A stretch of DNA of 64,000 nucleotides from Citrus sinensis (lineage: Eukaryota > Streptophyta > Magnoliopsida > Sapindales > Rutaceae), in contig NC_068563.1 in the NCBI RefSeq assembly GCF_022201045.2, positions 16,651,001-16,715,000 on the forward strand, given 5' to 3'. Under the pieces are notes generated by a model. It saw only the letters and a program-made list of their open reading frames with translations, had not been told where the DNA came from and ran no database searches. Position 1 is the first letter of the stretch; every line of letters begins with the position of its first letter. Below are positions 11,601 through 23,100 of the stretch, piece after piece. Position numbers and translations under genes: made by a program.

Positions 11601-11824
11601 CTGAACGGATAGCTCCGGCACTGTAGGAAATGCCCAAATATATCGTCTTTGAATAGCTTCAACTGTTGCCTTGTTAATTTTTCCCGGATGGCATTAACAA
11701 CGACATCTAATTTGCACATACTCGTGATACGCCCAGGGAAGTGATCAACATAAGGTATCTTCATCATTCCCGGTTCTTTAATCGGTCCGGGTGGGTTATG
11801 CAATGCTAATTTTGATTTGCCCAT
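8604..11824 (-). CDS. DUF1985-coiled-coil-Ulp1 (C48) protease-like gene, nine exons
   Basis: I assembled nine exons on the minus strand: 11824-11045, 10954-10808, 10722-10582, 10518-10357, 10271-10026, 9939-9484, 9387-9292, 9201-9073 and 9002-8604. Every exon is a multiple of three, so all eight introns are phase 0 and the product is 851 residues without a stop. Seven introns are GT-AG; the one after 9292 needs a GC donor. Residues about 30-250 resemble DUF1985, a domain found in plant transposon proteins (LIRLSIGEWCLVTGL is typical). The middle is acidic and then coiled-coil-like (about residues 320-390). The C-terminus is a C48 cysteine protease with His730 (GGDHW), Asp747 (RIYDSL) and Cys809 (SGDCGVF), preceded by a Gln pair. 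Host Ulp1 enzymes cleave SUMO; the role in the transposon is unknown. Exon borders are inferred. Confidence 0.88.
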
Positions 11825-11884
11825 TTATCTGGTACAAGTTAAAAGTATCACACATTAAAAAATTATGAACAAAAGAAAAAAAAA

Positions 11885-12770
11885 TTAAGGCAGCACTGCG
11901 CACTGCCTCTTGGTGCGACGGGCACCACCTGTCGCACCAAGAGGTGCTGCCTCTTGGTGCGACAGACTCGCGCGAGGGAAGCCAAGCGCGCGAGCTGCTT
12001 GCCTGCACGCAACTCGCGCGCGCTTGGCTTACATCGCGCGAGCCTAGTGCAACTCGCTCGCGCGCGAGGTGCGCACGCCGCGCGCATCTCGCGTGCGACG
12101 CAGCGCCTGTCGCACGCGAGATGCGCACGTTGCGCCCATCTCGCGCGTGAGGGCGCGGCCGCGCGCGAGCGCGTTGCGCAAGGCTCGCGCGAGGGCAGCC
12201 AAGCGCGCGCGAGTTGCGTGCAGGCAAGCAGCTCGCGCGCTTGGCTTCCCTCGCGCGAGCCTGTCGCACCAAGAGGCAGCACCTCTTGGTGCGACAGGTG
12301 GTGCCCGTCGCACCAAGAGGTGCTGCCTCTTGGTGCGACAGGCTCGCGCGAGGGAAGCCAAGCGCGCGAGCTGCTTGCCTGCACGCAACTCGCGCGCGCT
12401 TGGCTTCCCTCGCGCGAGCCTAGCGCAACTCGCTCGCGCGAGGCTGCGCCCTCGCGCGCGAGATGGGCGCAACGTGCGCATCTCGCGTGCGACGCAGCGC
12501 CTGTCGCACATGAGATGCGCGCGGCGTGCGCACCTCGCGCGTGCGAGATGGGCGTGCCGCGCGCATCTCGCGTGCGACATTCCCCTCTCGCGCGCGCGAG
12601 GTGCGCGTGTCGCGCCCATCTTGCGTGCGACAGGCGTATGTCTTGCGCGCGAGGTGCGAACGCCGCGCGCGAGATGCGCATGTCGCACGCGAGATGCGCG
12701 CGGCATGCACACCTCGCGCGCGCGAGGTGCGCGTGTCGCGCCCATCTTGCGTGCGACATGCATCTCACCC
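11885..12770. repeat. Right subterminal GC-rich palindromic array
   Basis: About 890 bp are extremely rich in CG dinucleotides (cgcgcgag, gcgcgcg) within otherwise AT-rich DNA. Three copies of a long hairpin unit (about 11963-12050, 12183-12263, 12341-12421) have arms of roughly 28 bp (ggctcgcgcgagggaagcc and its complement) around a ~22-bp loop; the middle copy is in opposite orientation. Between them lie inverted repeats of ttggtgcgacagg. The distal part (12440-12765) repeats gcgcgagatg-gcg-type blocks. Long open frames on both strands reflect the absence of TA-rich stops, not genes. The array lies between the right TIR and the start of the Ulp1-like gene. Confidence 0.9.
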
Positions 12771-12777
12771 ACCACCG

Positions 12778-12885
12778 CCATTAAAACACCACCAACAACA
12801 ACAACATCCCAAACAACAACAACAACCCAAACAACAACAACATCCCAAACAACAACAGCAACAACAACAACAAGAAAAATGGCAA
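12778..12885 (+). repeat. CAA/ACA-rich simple repeat
   Basis: Units such as caacaacaacaac and cccaaacaacaac alternate over about 100 bp, directly next to the GC-rich array and within the right subterminal part of the MULE. The remainder up to the TIR (12886-13071) shows no feature. Confidence 0.85.
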
Positions 12886-13071
12886 TAACAACTCACCTAG
12901 GGTTTTCAATTTTTTTCTTTGATTTTGGAGATCTCCGAAGATTTTCAACGTGATTTAGCTTCTTTCAAGTGCCAACAACTTTCTCCGCTGCCGATGTACG
13001 CTGCCGCCGACAATCTATAGAACTTCCGGTGATGAGATTTTGGTGAGAGGGGAAGGAATTTGCTTGAGGGA

Positions 13072-13196
13072 AACGTGAGAATGAGGAGGGTAATTTCGTC
13101 CAAAATGTGGTGATTTGGCTAATGTTGAAAGAAAAAAATTTGAGGGGTTAAAGTTGAAAAATGCCTTCTTTTTTTGGCTTATTTTGTAAATTTCCC
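13072..13196 (-). repeat. Right TIR of the KI-type MULE
   Basis: This is the inverted partner of 4742-4866. The outer end is ...GTAAATTTCCC at 13196, followed by ten A residues (13197-13206), nine of which match the nine A residues left of the element. Confidence 0.93.
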
Positions 13197-13206
13197 AAAA
13201 AAAAAA

Positions 13207-14185
13207 TGCGGTGACCCTTTTATTGTTGAACACAATTTTCATATTCAATTAATTCTCCTTCCCTTCTTCTTTACAACGACAAAGTCACACACACACCTGT
13301 CCCTCATCTTATCTAAACAATCAAACGCCTATGTCGTCAGCAGGACAAGATAATTCCAAATTACATATAGTGATTCCTAATGGTGCATGAATGGGCCGGT
13401 TTTATTATAATTTCAAATTTGTGTAACGGCTATTTGTAACTCAATCGGGTACGGCCAAAAAGATTTGCTTTGGTTTGTTTTGGTTTCGGGTTACAATTAA
13501 CCCGATGTAAACCCGTATTTGCGACCGCCTTCCTCTAAACCCGACCTCTCCATATCCGTTTCGGATAAGAAAATTTTATTAATTTATTCACATAATATTT
13601 ATATAAATATAAATATAAATATGTTAGTCCTCCATCTCTGCTTTCGTCGTCTCGCTCTCGCTCTGGCTCTCTTTCTCTGTTCTCCTTGCCGATTCAAATC
13701 GAATCTTGTTCTAGTTCTTCCGCATGAGCGTATCCATATTCTCGATTGCAATGATGAAATCTCTGTAACTGTAGAGGTTTGCTTTTACCTCTTTCTTTTA
13801 TATATATATATATATATTTATTTATCTTTTTTGCGGCAATTACCCTTTTCTTGTGAATTAAGCTTGTCTTAGCTTTGTTTCCTTTTGAAATTCAGTTATT
13901 TAGATGAAGTTATAGTAACCTCTTGTTGCAATTACTGAAGTAATTTTTTTTATTTTTCGTGCTAGCAATTTTTTAATTCTTTACAATGAATTTGTTGTCA
14001 GTATGAGCTTCGCATTTTTAGGGTTTATAATTTATAGCTCTTATAATTTATTGGTACTTTCCCTTAAAATTACTGAAAAGGAGAAAAAAGTGTCGAACTT
14101 GGAATTTCTGTTATGGGTCTTCTGAGTATTTGTTACCTGTTTCTGATTCAACTTTGATTGTTACTTCAGAGCTGTAACTAAAAAG
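13207..14185 (+). promoter_or_regulatory. TAF1 promoter, 5'UTR exon and 5'UTR intron
   Basis: A TATA-like stretch (ttatataaatataaata, near 13598-13616) precedes a CT-rich leader (ctctgctttcgtcgtctcgctctcgctctgg). The leader exon seems to end near 13776 (gtagag before gtttgc). An intron with a TA microsatellite (13799-13818) follows, ending at the cag acceptor 14167-14169 just before the ATG exon. The same arrangement, including the TATA-like motif, recurs at 63381-64000, which supports its being a real transcription start region. Upstream of about 13430 there is no match in that copy. Confidence 0.6.
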
Positions 14186-17100
14186 ATGGGTGGCTACGAT
14201 TCGGGTAGTGCTTCTAAGGATGGCAGAGATGAAGGTCAGTTGGTTGCTTCATAGTCTAATAAGTTGTTGATTTAATTTATATTTACTATCATTTCAGTTA
14301 TAAAAAAAAAGTGTATTACGTTGTGCTGTACTTGAATAGTCTTCTAACAATTATTAATATACACATGAATTTATAGTTGCTTGATGAAAATAGATGCTGA
14401 AAGACTAGGTTTGAGAGTATAAATTAAATTTGTAATGCAAAATGTATGAACCATCTAAATGTTGTATTGATTACTCCTTTAATATGCAAAATGTTGTCAT
14501 TTGAAATGTCTAAATGGCTCCTAAGTGAAATTATCTCTTTAGTACTGCGTTTTAGAACTTTCATTTTATGAATTCATTTCCGTCTGTGCTAGGAGTGAGT
14601 GCTCAGAGTCTTTGTTCCTTTTTTTTTTAAAAAAAAAGAAAATTTATGGCAAGAAGTGCTCAGAGTCTGTCGGCGGACATGTTTAGGATGCTTCAACAAA
14701 AAGTAACTCACTTGTTTTTGGTTTCACTTAACCAATTTATTGTTGATTCGTTACAAATAGTCTCTAGTACAAAAGACAACATAACGGTTGGTCTGCAGTC
14801 TAATGAATGCTTGAATTGTTATGTAACATGTGACGGACTGCTTCTTTTGGAAATAGTTTTACTCAGAACCTTTTGGTTGAGCATTTGCTTGTTGTCTATA
14901 TGTACTGCATTTTTTTTTTCTTTTGGCGCCTTAAAATGTGTTTGTACACAGCATGAAAATTATTATTCTCAAATCTTGTTTGGTTGATTGATTTTCCAGA
15001 TGATGAGGAAGAATATGAGGATGTTAGTGGAGGTAACAGGCTTTTGGGGTTTATGTTTGGGAATGTTGACTATGCTGGTGATCTCGATGTTGATTACCTT
15101 GATGAGGTGATAATCTGAACATGTTTCATGTATAAATTCACATATAAATTAACTAATAATGATAACACCTAGCCGCATGCAGACAAGTCTACGCATGACA
15201 GTCTTCACTTGGATGTTTTTAGCTTTTCCTTGTGAATTGTGCATGTTATAAGGTTTATCCATGTTACAAATCTTTTGATTTTTTTGTGGCATTTACTTTG
15301 GGGATCATGGTTGAATTCTACTCTTTTGATGCATCCACTTATTGGAAATAAGAAGGCTAGACCTGACAATTTTGATGCTTATTGGTGTCAGTTCTGCTAT
15401 TATGTATTGATCTGTGGTACATATGCTGAAGAAAATAGTGACGTGTCATTATATCATGTTTTTGTATACATTTGGTCTCTACAGAACTACATTTAGTTTT
15501 GCTTTCGTATGGCCAAAAGGGGTTTACAATTTCTGTTTTTCTAGATTTGGAATTTTCTTTCATTTTTTCCCCTCAGAGTTCATCTCTAGAACTGTTGATC
15601 ACATTAATGGTAGTGATGCAATTAATTTTCAGGACGCAAAGGAGCACCTTGCTGCAGTTGCCGACAAGTTGGGTCCGTCTCTCACGGATATAGACGTATG
15701 GAATTCTCAATCATGTTTTCAACTTTTTTGTTCTTACTGTTTGGTCAGCAGAATTTTTAGTGTCTCTTAAATGGTATGATACTAATGAGGGGTTTCACCT
15801 TCCAGTTGTCAGTAAATTCACCACAACCGCCGGTAGATGCTGTTGAACAAGGTGATGTTTGTTTGTCGGGAAAATCTCTCTCATGCAGTTTTTGGTGTTC
15901 TGTTAGTCTCTTTGTTTCATCAACTTGTTTTTTTTTATAATTATTTCCCTTGTTTAAAGACATTGTGGAAGCATTTAGCATTAATAGTAATGGAGTAGGG
16001 GGCCTTCTTTTGCTATTATTTTGGGATTTGGATATGTGTGAAGTGGTTTCAGTCAGTGGAATGACCCTCCAGTCAAATAAAGCTAGGCCTTTTATACCCT
16101 TAATTCTGCAATTAGTATGACGTATCGTAATCAGTTGTGATATTATCTTTGTATGTAGTTCTCTTCTTGGTGACTTGTCAGAAAGAAATGGCCATATTTT
16201 TTTAGGGGAAAAAGATGAAGATATTAATGGTTATTGGACAGGATTTGATTCTTTTCTACTATTTGGGTGTCAACTTTCAATGATTTTCAAGATTACTCCT
16301 TTTTCATTCAGCTTGATTGGGATCCAGTTTTGGGTTAATTTTGTTAGTTTGGATTCTTATTCTTGTGTCTTGGGTTTCAAGGATTCCTTTTTGAAAATTT
16401 TGTATGGCTTTTGGTGTTCTACACTGTGGGGAAGATTTTAGTTTATGGACCTCTGGTTCACTTTTGTAATACTCATTACCTTCTAATATTCTATAAAGTT
16501 TCTCTGTTTCCTATAAAAAGAAAATTACCTTTGTATGTAGGACCACTGATAAAATGTCTCAAAGGTGATATAATGAGATGTTGAACTAATATGATCTGAC
16601 AATAGTTTTTGAGGTTTTCATTGAACAAGATCGTATTTTTTGAGCTTTATGGTCTGTGTTTTATGTCATTGATTAATTAAGAAGCTTTACCCTCTTTATT
16701 GATTCGTTCTTTATGCAGTTTCTGACTATAAATTTTTCTTTGGTGCTTTTTACCACGGTGGTTATAATTTCTTTACCCTCTAGCAGATAGATGATTATTT
16801 TTTTCACCACAATCTAGTTAATGATTTTTGTACTACATTACAGCTTCAAATGTTTGATTTATTGTTAGGTGGATAGATGGGATTGTTCGTCTTTTAGATT
16901 TACTGAATTATGGAGGGAACTTCAGTCCAATTCACAGTTTTAAATAGTTGTTCTTTCTGGGCAAGTTTTGTGATTAAATTTTTTTGGTTTTGTACTACTA
17001 GATTATGACAAGAAGGCTGAAGATGCGGTTGATTATGAAGATATTGATGAGCAGTATGAGGGACCAGAAATTCAAATTGCTAGCGAGGAGGACTACTTGT

Positions 17101-20100
17101 TACCAAAGAAGGAATACTTTGCTGCTGAAGTTTCTCTTGCTGCTTTGAAACCTACAGCTTCTCCATTTGATGATGAAAATTATGATGAGGATGAGGAGCT
17201 GGAAAAGGAACATGAAGAGGTGGATAAAGAAACTGAAGATACAACAACAATCTTATCAGGTTTACTTTAACTAATCTTAGATTTAAAACTACTAACCTTA
17301 TATGTATTTTCAATACATATATACATATATCTCAATGCGCGCGCGCGCGTGTGTACTTGTATTATTATGATCATTGTAATTGTTTATTTCATGTGGACAT
17401 TTGGTTTGGCTTGTCATCATGTATCCATAAAAATACGATTCATCTCCGCCCAGCTCTAATATCTGTTTGGTTGAAGTGTTTTCCGCATCAGATTGTCTAA
17501 ACAGAAATTTTCATATCTATGCTCAGTTTTAATGGACTGTTTGTATGAGTATGGGTTTTTTATTGTTTTGTAACTTCTTCGCATGTAAGAATAAACTTGC
17601 TTTGATTTGTTATGTTGTTGGATGGTGAGCACGTAGTTTGAATGCAACTTAGCCTTTACCATGTTTACTGACCCCGGCCTTTTTGTCTCTTGCAAGTTAT
17701 GGTGAACTTACTTGAATATTTATAGGTTATCTAATGAATCAATCTTACCTACTGATAGGAGAATTTTATCTGTGGAGACCAGAATGGTTTTATGCTTTCC
17801 ATTTTGTGGAGACTGAGTTTCCTGCTTTCCTGAATGTATAGTAATTGATTCTTGACCATTTGATAACTTTTGACAGTTAACTTTCTTTTCATAGTTTTAT
17901 TTGGTGTTTGACTGTTTTTAGTCTTATTTCCAGGTGAGCAGGTGGAGTGTGCTACAGCAGTTCCAGATGGGGAAAAATCCCCTGAGGGTGATCCACAAGT
18001 TGGCTCTTTGGGTGCTGAAGAAGAAATGACAGCTGGGGTAAAAGATTATGATGAGGTCAGTTGGTGGCTAGTAATTTTCTTATGATTTCTAGATATTGTC
18101 ATTCCATTGCCCTTAAGATTTTTTTTTCTTTTAATTTTAAAAATTTTTTTATGGTGTATATGTCTTCTTGTATTAGAATGTCTAAAAAGTGTTTTGATGA
18201 GTAACCCTTAGTTTCCCTTTTCACTCTAAAGAATATGAAAGAAAGTGGTGGAATTGCTGCAAATGAAGTGCAATTACTCTGAATCAGTGGATTCAAGATT
18301 ATATGCTTTTGCTTTTCGGAATTGTTTGATTCACGTCTTAGATGAATATCCTGCATTTATGATATGGCATGATGTGGTATTGAGCTTGTAGGATATCCTA
18401 GGGGCAAATTAATTACGTGACATATTTGCAATGAAAAGTCTGAGGAAATATGCACTATTTGGTTAGAACCAACAAATGGTTATTGTTAACACTGTGTAAT
18501 TGTGGCAGTAATTAAGTCCTGAGCTGCTTTACGGAAACTACTTTCGTTGTATGTGTGTATATTTGCTTCTTGGTCATTGTGCATGAAACTAGTTACCGAC
18601 CATATGGGCAGCTGGTACAACCTGTAGTTTGTGGGTATTTTTTATACTCTTATTATCAAGGCATCGAAACTTGTGGGTTGTTAATCAAATAAATATACGA
18701 GTTCTTTGCCTACTCATATCTTTTGTCTCCTGCTGATCTACGAGTTGGGAAATCGTGTTGTCAAAACTTGCTCTTATCATATTCCTGTTGTCATATGTAT
18801 AGAGATGGACATTTAATGAAATTAAATGAAGGTCTATTTGTTTTTTGTGAATAATGCAATTCCAATAATGAATTTTACAAACTTCATGATTGGGCCCACT
18901 ACATGATTTCCATTATATCACTCCATCTCACTGGATTGCATTTGGATACAAAGCCAAATAATGAGAGTGTTATTTTTCCTGGGAATGAATTACTCATATC
19001 AGTTGCTGCATGTTGCAAAGGGTGCTAGATATTATGGCCCTGTTCTGTACTGTTGTGCGGTGGCAGCCAAGCTGCTGGGCTGCCACAGTGCAGCAGTCCC
19101 AAATGGGGCCTATATCTTATCAATTTATTTGAAATTATAAGCAATCAAAACCTGACCCTTCCCCCCCCCCCTCCCCCCCCAAACCCCCAAAAAAAAGAAC
19201 TTGGCTGAAAGTTCATTTGATCCTTATACTTCCCACCAGCAGAGTTCCATCTACACAAATATTGGATAAGTGATGGACAGAAACCTCACCTCACCGTTTA
19301 TATTGATGTCAATTATAAATATTGAATAGTGTACTTCATTTGTACTCTTATTTGCATGTTTCATTATCTTGTGTGTCATATGAAATAATTAGTCTCTTAG
19401 CCAAAAAAAAAAAGATTAGTCTTTTTGAAAAAAACTGAAAAAGGTTGACTGATTTCATCATTCATTTTTAAGCAAGAGGTGGTGTGATTCTGCACTTTTA
19501 ATAGTTGATGCCAAAGTGGGTAAAGATATTTTGTTGTCCTGTGTGGATCCGTTTGTGTCAAGCTAACTATTTCTTGAACATGCAGCATCTGTCATTCTTT
19601 TATTCCATTTAAGTTTATCGATATAATTATGTCTCTCATTTCATGAATGCAAAACTCAATCTTGCTGACATGTTAGTTTAGTACCATGAAAAACCAATGT
19701 TATTAGTCTATTAACATAAAAACCAACAGGAGCTTGCTGATATTCTGAAAGGGCCATTAGATGGACAAGTTTCGACTCCACTTCCAGTTTTATGTGTGGA
19801 AGACGGAAAGGTGATCTTAAGGTTCTCCGAAATTTTTGGTATTCATGAGCCCTTGAAGAAGGGGAAGAAAAGAGATCAAAGGTATTCCACTCCTAAAGGT
19901 AGGTGGTTTTTGTTTTAAGTGCTTCCAATTTTCTTGAATTCTGGGAGCTATTCTTTGTAAACTTACGTTCGTGGTTTTTACTTTGTTCTTGTTTTAATTA
20001 TCTGGATCCTCCCTTCTACCCATTACTCCAGATAAGTACAACACTATGGATGTTTCAAGTCTTGTTGAAGAGGATGAAGAGGTGTATCTAAAGGGCTCTG

Positions 20101-23100
20101 GTCAAGGTTTTCCATTATTTAAAGAGGCCAATATTTTTCAGCATGGTATCTTCTCACTTAATGATGATGACTCGGAATTAGTAAAATTTGGTGTTGAGCA
20201 AGATGCTGCCACTATATCTGAACATGATGAGCAAAGAAAGGACTCTTGTATTTGTTCAGAGCCAATGAAAGAGGAGTCAAATGTAAATCCTTCTGTAGGA
20301 TGGAAGTCAATGCCGATTCCAAACTTTTTCCCTCTTGATCAGCATGATTGGGAAGAAAACATCGTCTGGGACAATTCTCCTGCACCAAGCGACAATTCTA
20401 TAGAGAGTCATGAAATTGCTGGAGCTGACGTAGAATCTGCTTTAATGAGGGGAATTGAACTTGATACTGGACAAAATAATTTTCATGAGAGATCTACGAG
20501 CCCAAATGAGAAGGATTGTATTGTTAACATGCAAAATTCTCCTGTTTTGTCGGAGACCTTTGGTTCTAAAAGTTCTTCAGATAATACAAGTCATGTATTC
20601 ACAGAAAGCAGATACCATCCTCAGCTTTTGAGGTTAGAATCTCAGCTGGATCTGGATAATCATAGTCATGCAAATGGTATAAAAGAGAATGTTTCAATCA
20701 AGCTCTGCCAAAGTGATGCTGTAAAACGCTTTAGCAAACATTCATTGCAAAACAGAGATATGATGGAAGGATCTTGGTTAGACAATATTATATGGGAGCC
20801 AGTGGATGCTGTAGGAAAGCCTAAGCTGATTCTTGATCTTCAAGATGAGCAGATGCTTTTTGAAATTCTGGATAACAAGGATGATGAACATCCCCTGCTT
20901 CATGCAGGGGCTATGATCATAACTCGATCTGCAAAGCCAAGCGGTGGGGATATTACCGAGCCGCCGGGTCAAAAATATCCGTCTGACTGGAAATTCAATA
21001 TTGCTAATGACAAGTTCTATATGAATGGGAAAATATCCCAGCAGCTGCAATCAAATTCTAACAAACGCACTGCTCATGGTATCAGAGTTCATCATTCTGC
21101 ACCTGCACTTAAGCTTCAGACAATGAAACTGAAGTTAAGCAAGTAAGGATCCATTCCATGTTGTCTGCACTGCTAATTGTATGTTTTTCAGATTCTGCTG
21201 GTAATTCTGTTTGCACCATGGTACACCATTTTATCCTATAGATGTCACGTTTCTTAAGAATGTCTAAGGGTGCATTTGGTATTGTTTTCCAATTGATGTT
21301 TTTTATATTTGTTTAGAGAAATGGTAACTTATTTTAAAAAGAGTATATGAAAATGAAAATATGTTTGGTTGTCCGTCTGAAAAAGTTGGAACAGTGAATG
21401 GCCTTTTATTACTTAAGTAGATAAATATGAAAGTGTCTATATAGTATCGTAATGTAATAGAATAAATATAAAAATATATTGTAATGTCATTAAAAAATTT
21501 ATTTAGTTAGAAAATTATATTTTTGGTGTATTACTTTTTAATTTATTACAAATATTCCCAAAAATAGTTAATTTTGTATTTTTTTAAAATAGTAATGTAT
21601 TTTTTATTGTGTTATATTTATAACATAATAATATTTAAGATAATATGAATCAATTTATAATTATATTTACATTGGCTTATATTTTTATATATTATAATAA
21701 TGGAAATAAGACATCTTTATTTTAGGACCCATGAAATTTATTGCAATGATTATACAAAGTCAAATTTGTGAGACCCTTGGCAGAGAACAAAAATTTGAGA
21801 ATGCCAATATGGCTTTTCTAGTTTCCTTCACAAACTTCAAGAACAGAAATGATTCATTTCTTGTCACTGTAGCATTTTCCTAAAAAAACGAGCCCACCAA
21901 ACAAGTTTTATCCATTTTTCTTTTCACAAAATGAAAAACAGGAAACTAAAAACGTTGCCAAACGCACCCTTAATATCTAAACTATGTTGAATTGTTCTCA
22001 TTTCATATTTATATAACTCAAGCAATAATTTTACCAATATATATTTTTTTATTTTTTTATTTTAATTCATTAGAGAGTATTGTTAAACCACTCTGAAAGA
22101 ATGAAAAGAAGCTTCAAATTTTGTTTCCTGTCATTTGCTTTCTCTCCCCGCAAATGTCCCTAATAGGGAAGCAAGATCCCAGTGCAAATATATCACCTTA
22201 AACTAAGAATTGGGCTTCTGCTCGACTTCAGTCTGTATACTATAAGGATTTCTTCAATTTATTGAGAATACAAAATTCAAGAGTTAATGGCTAATGGTTG
22301 ATGCAAAATTAACCACGTTTCCTAAACCTGTAGACAGGGTCCTACTGTTAGTAATATATAATTTTTTTTTTCTTTTATATCTGTTCTGTATGATTTCCCA
22401 AGTTCCCAAGCTTTTCATGCAACTGAATTGCTTCGTTACCGCATTCCATCTTATGCAATTGTTTTTTACCTGCTGCTTTCAGTAAAGATATTGCTAATTT
22501 TCACCGGCCCAAAGCTCTATGGTATCCACATGACAGTGAGATGGCTGTCAAAGAACAAGGAAAGCTGCCAACACAAGGACCCATGAAAGTTATAGTAAAG
22601 AGCTTAGGGGGCAAAGGAAGTAAACTGCATGTGGACGCTGAGGAAACAGTCTACTCCATCAAAGCAAAGGCTTCGAAGAAGCTAGGTTGTCATTTTTCTT
22701 TGATACACATTTATCACTCTATATGTGTAGTTCTTATCAAATAAATGTTTGGTGTCATTGATGATTTTAAGGTTTAAGACTTAAGAATTTGTGAAGAAGG
22801 ATAACATCTTAATTTGTACTTTTGTTCTTGTAGATTTCAAGCCTGCAGAATCTGTTAAACTATTTTACTTGGGGAAGGAGCTTGAAGACCATAAATCTCT
22901 TGCTGACCAAAATGTCCGCCCAAATTCCTTGATTCATCTTATACGCACAAAAATACATTTGTTGCCAAGGGCGCAAAAGCTTCCTGGGGAGAATAAATCT
23001 TTACGCCCTCCCGGTGCATTTAAGAAGAAATCAGATCTTTCTGTGAAAGATGGTCATGTATTTCTAATGGAGTAAGTACTTTTCTCTTTTCTCTGTTTAT

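Larger units (their letters stand above)
4742..13196. mobile_element. Complete KI-type MULE with transposase and Ulp1-like gene
   Basis: The 8455-bp element is bounded by matching inverted repeats that begin GGGAAATTTACAAAA at the left end and the same on the opposite strand at the right end. Nine A residues flank the left end (4733-4741) and at least nine follow the right end (13197-13205), consistent with the 9-bp target duplication of Mutator elements. Inside are an uninterrupted transposase on the plus strand (5766-8387) and a nine-exon Ulp1-like gene on the minus strand (8604-11824), converging towards the centre. A palindromic repeat array lies between each gene start and its nearest TIR. 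MULEs carrying ULP-like protease genes are known in plants (Kaonashi or KI-MULEs). With both genes open and TIRs present, this copy may be autonomous; that is inference. Confidence 0.93.

Noticed and set aside
11796..12953. Long overlapping open frames rich in Arg/Ala on both strands
   Set aside because: They lie wholly within the CG-rich palindromic array, where stop codons are rare by composition. The products are repeats with no domain, and frames are open on both strands at once.
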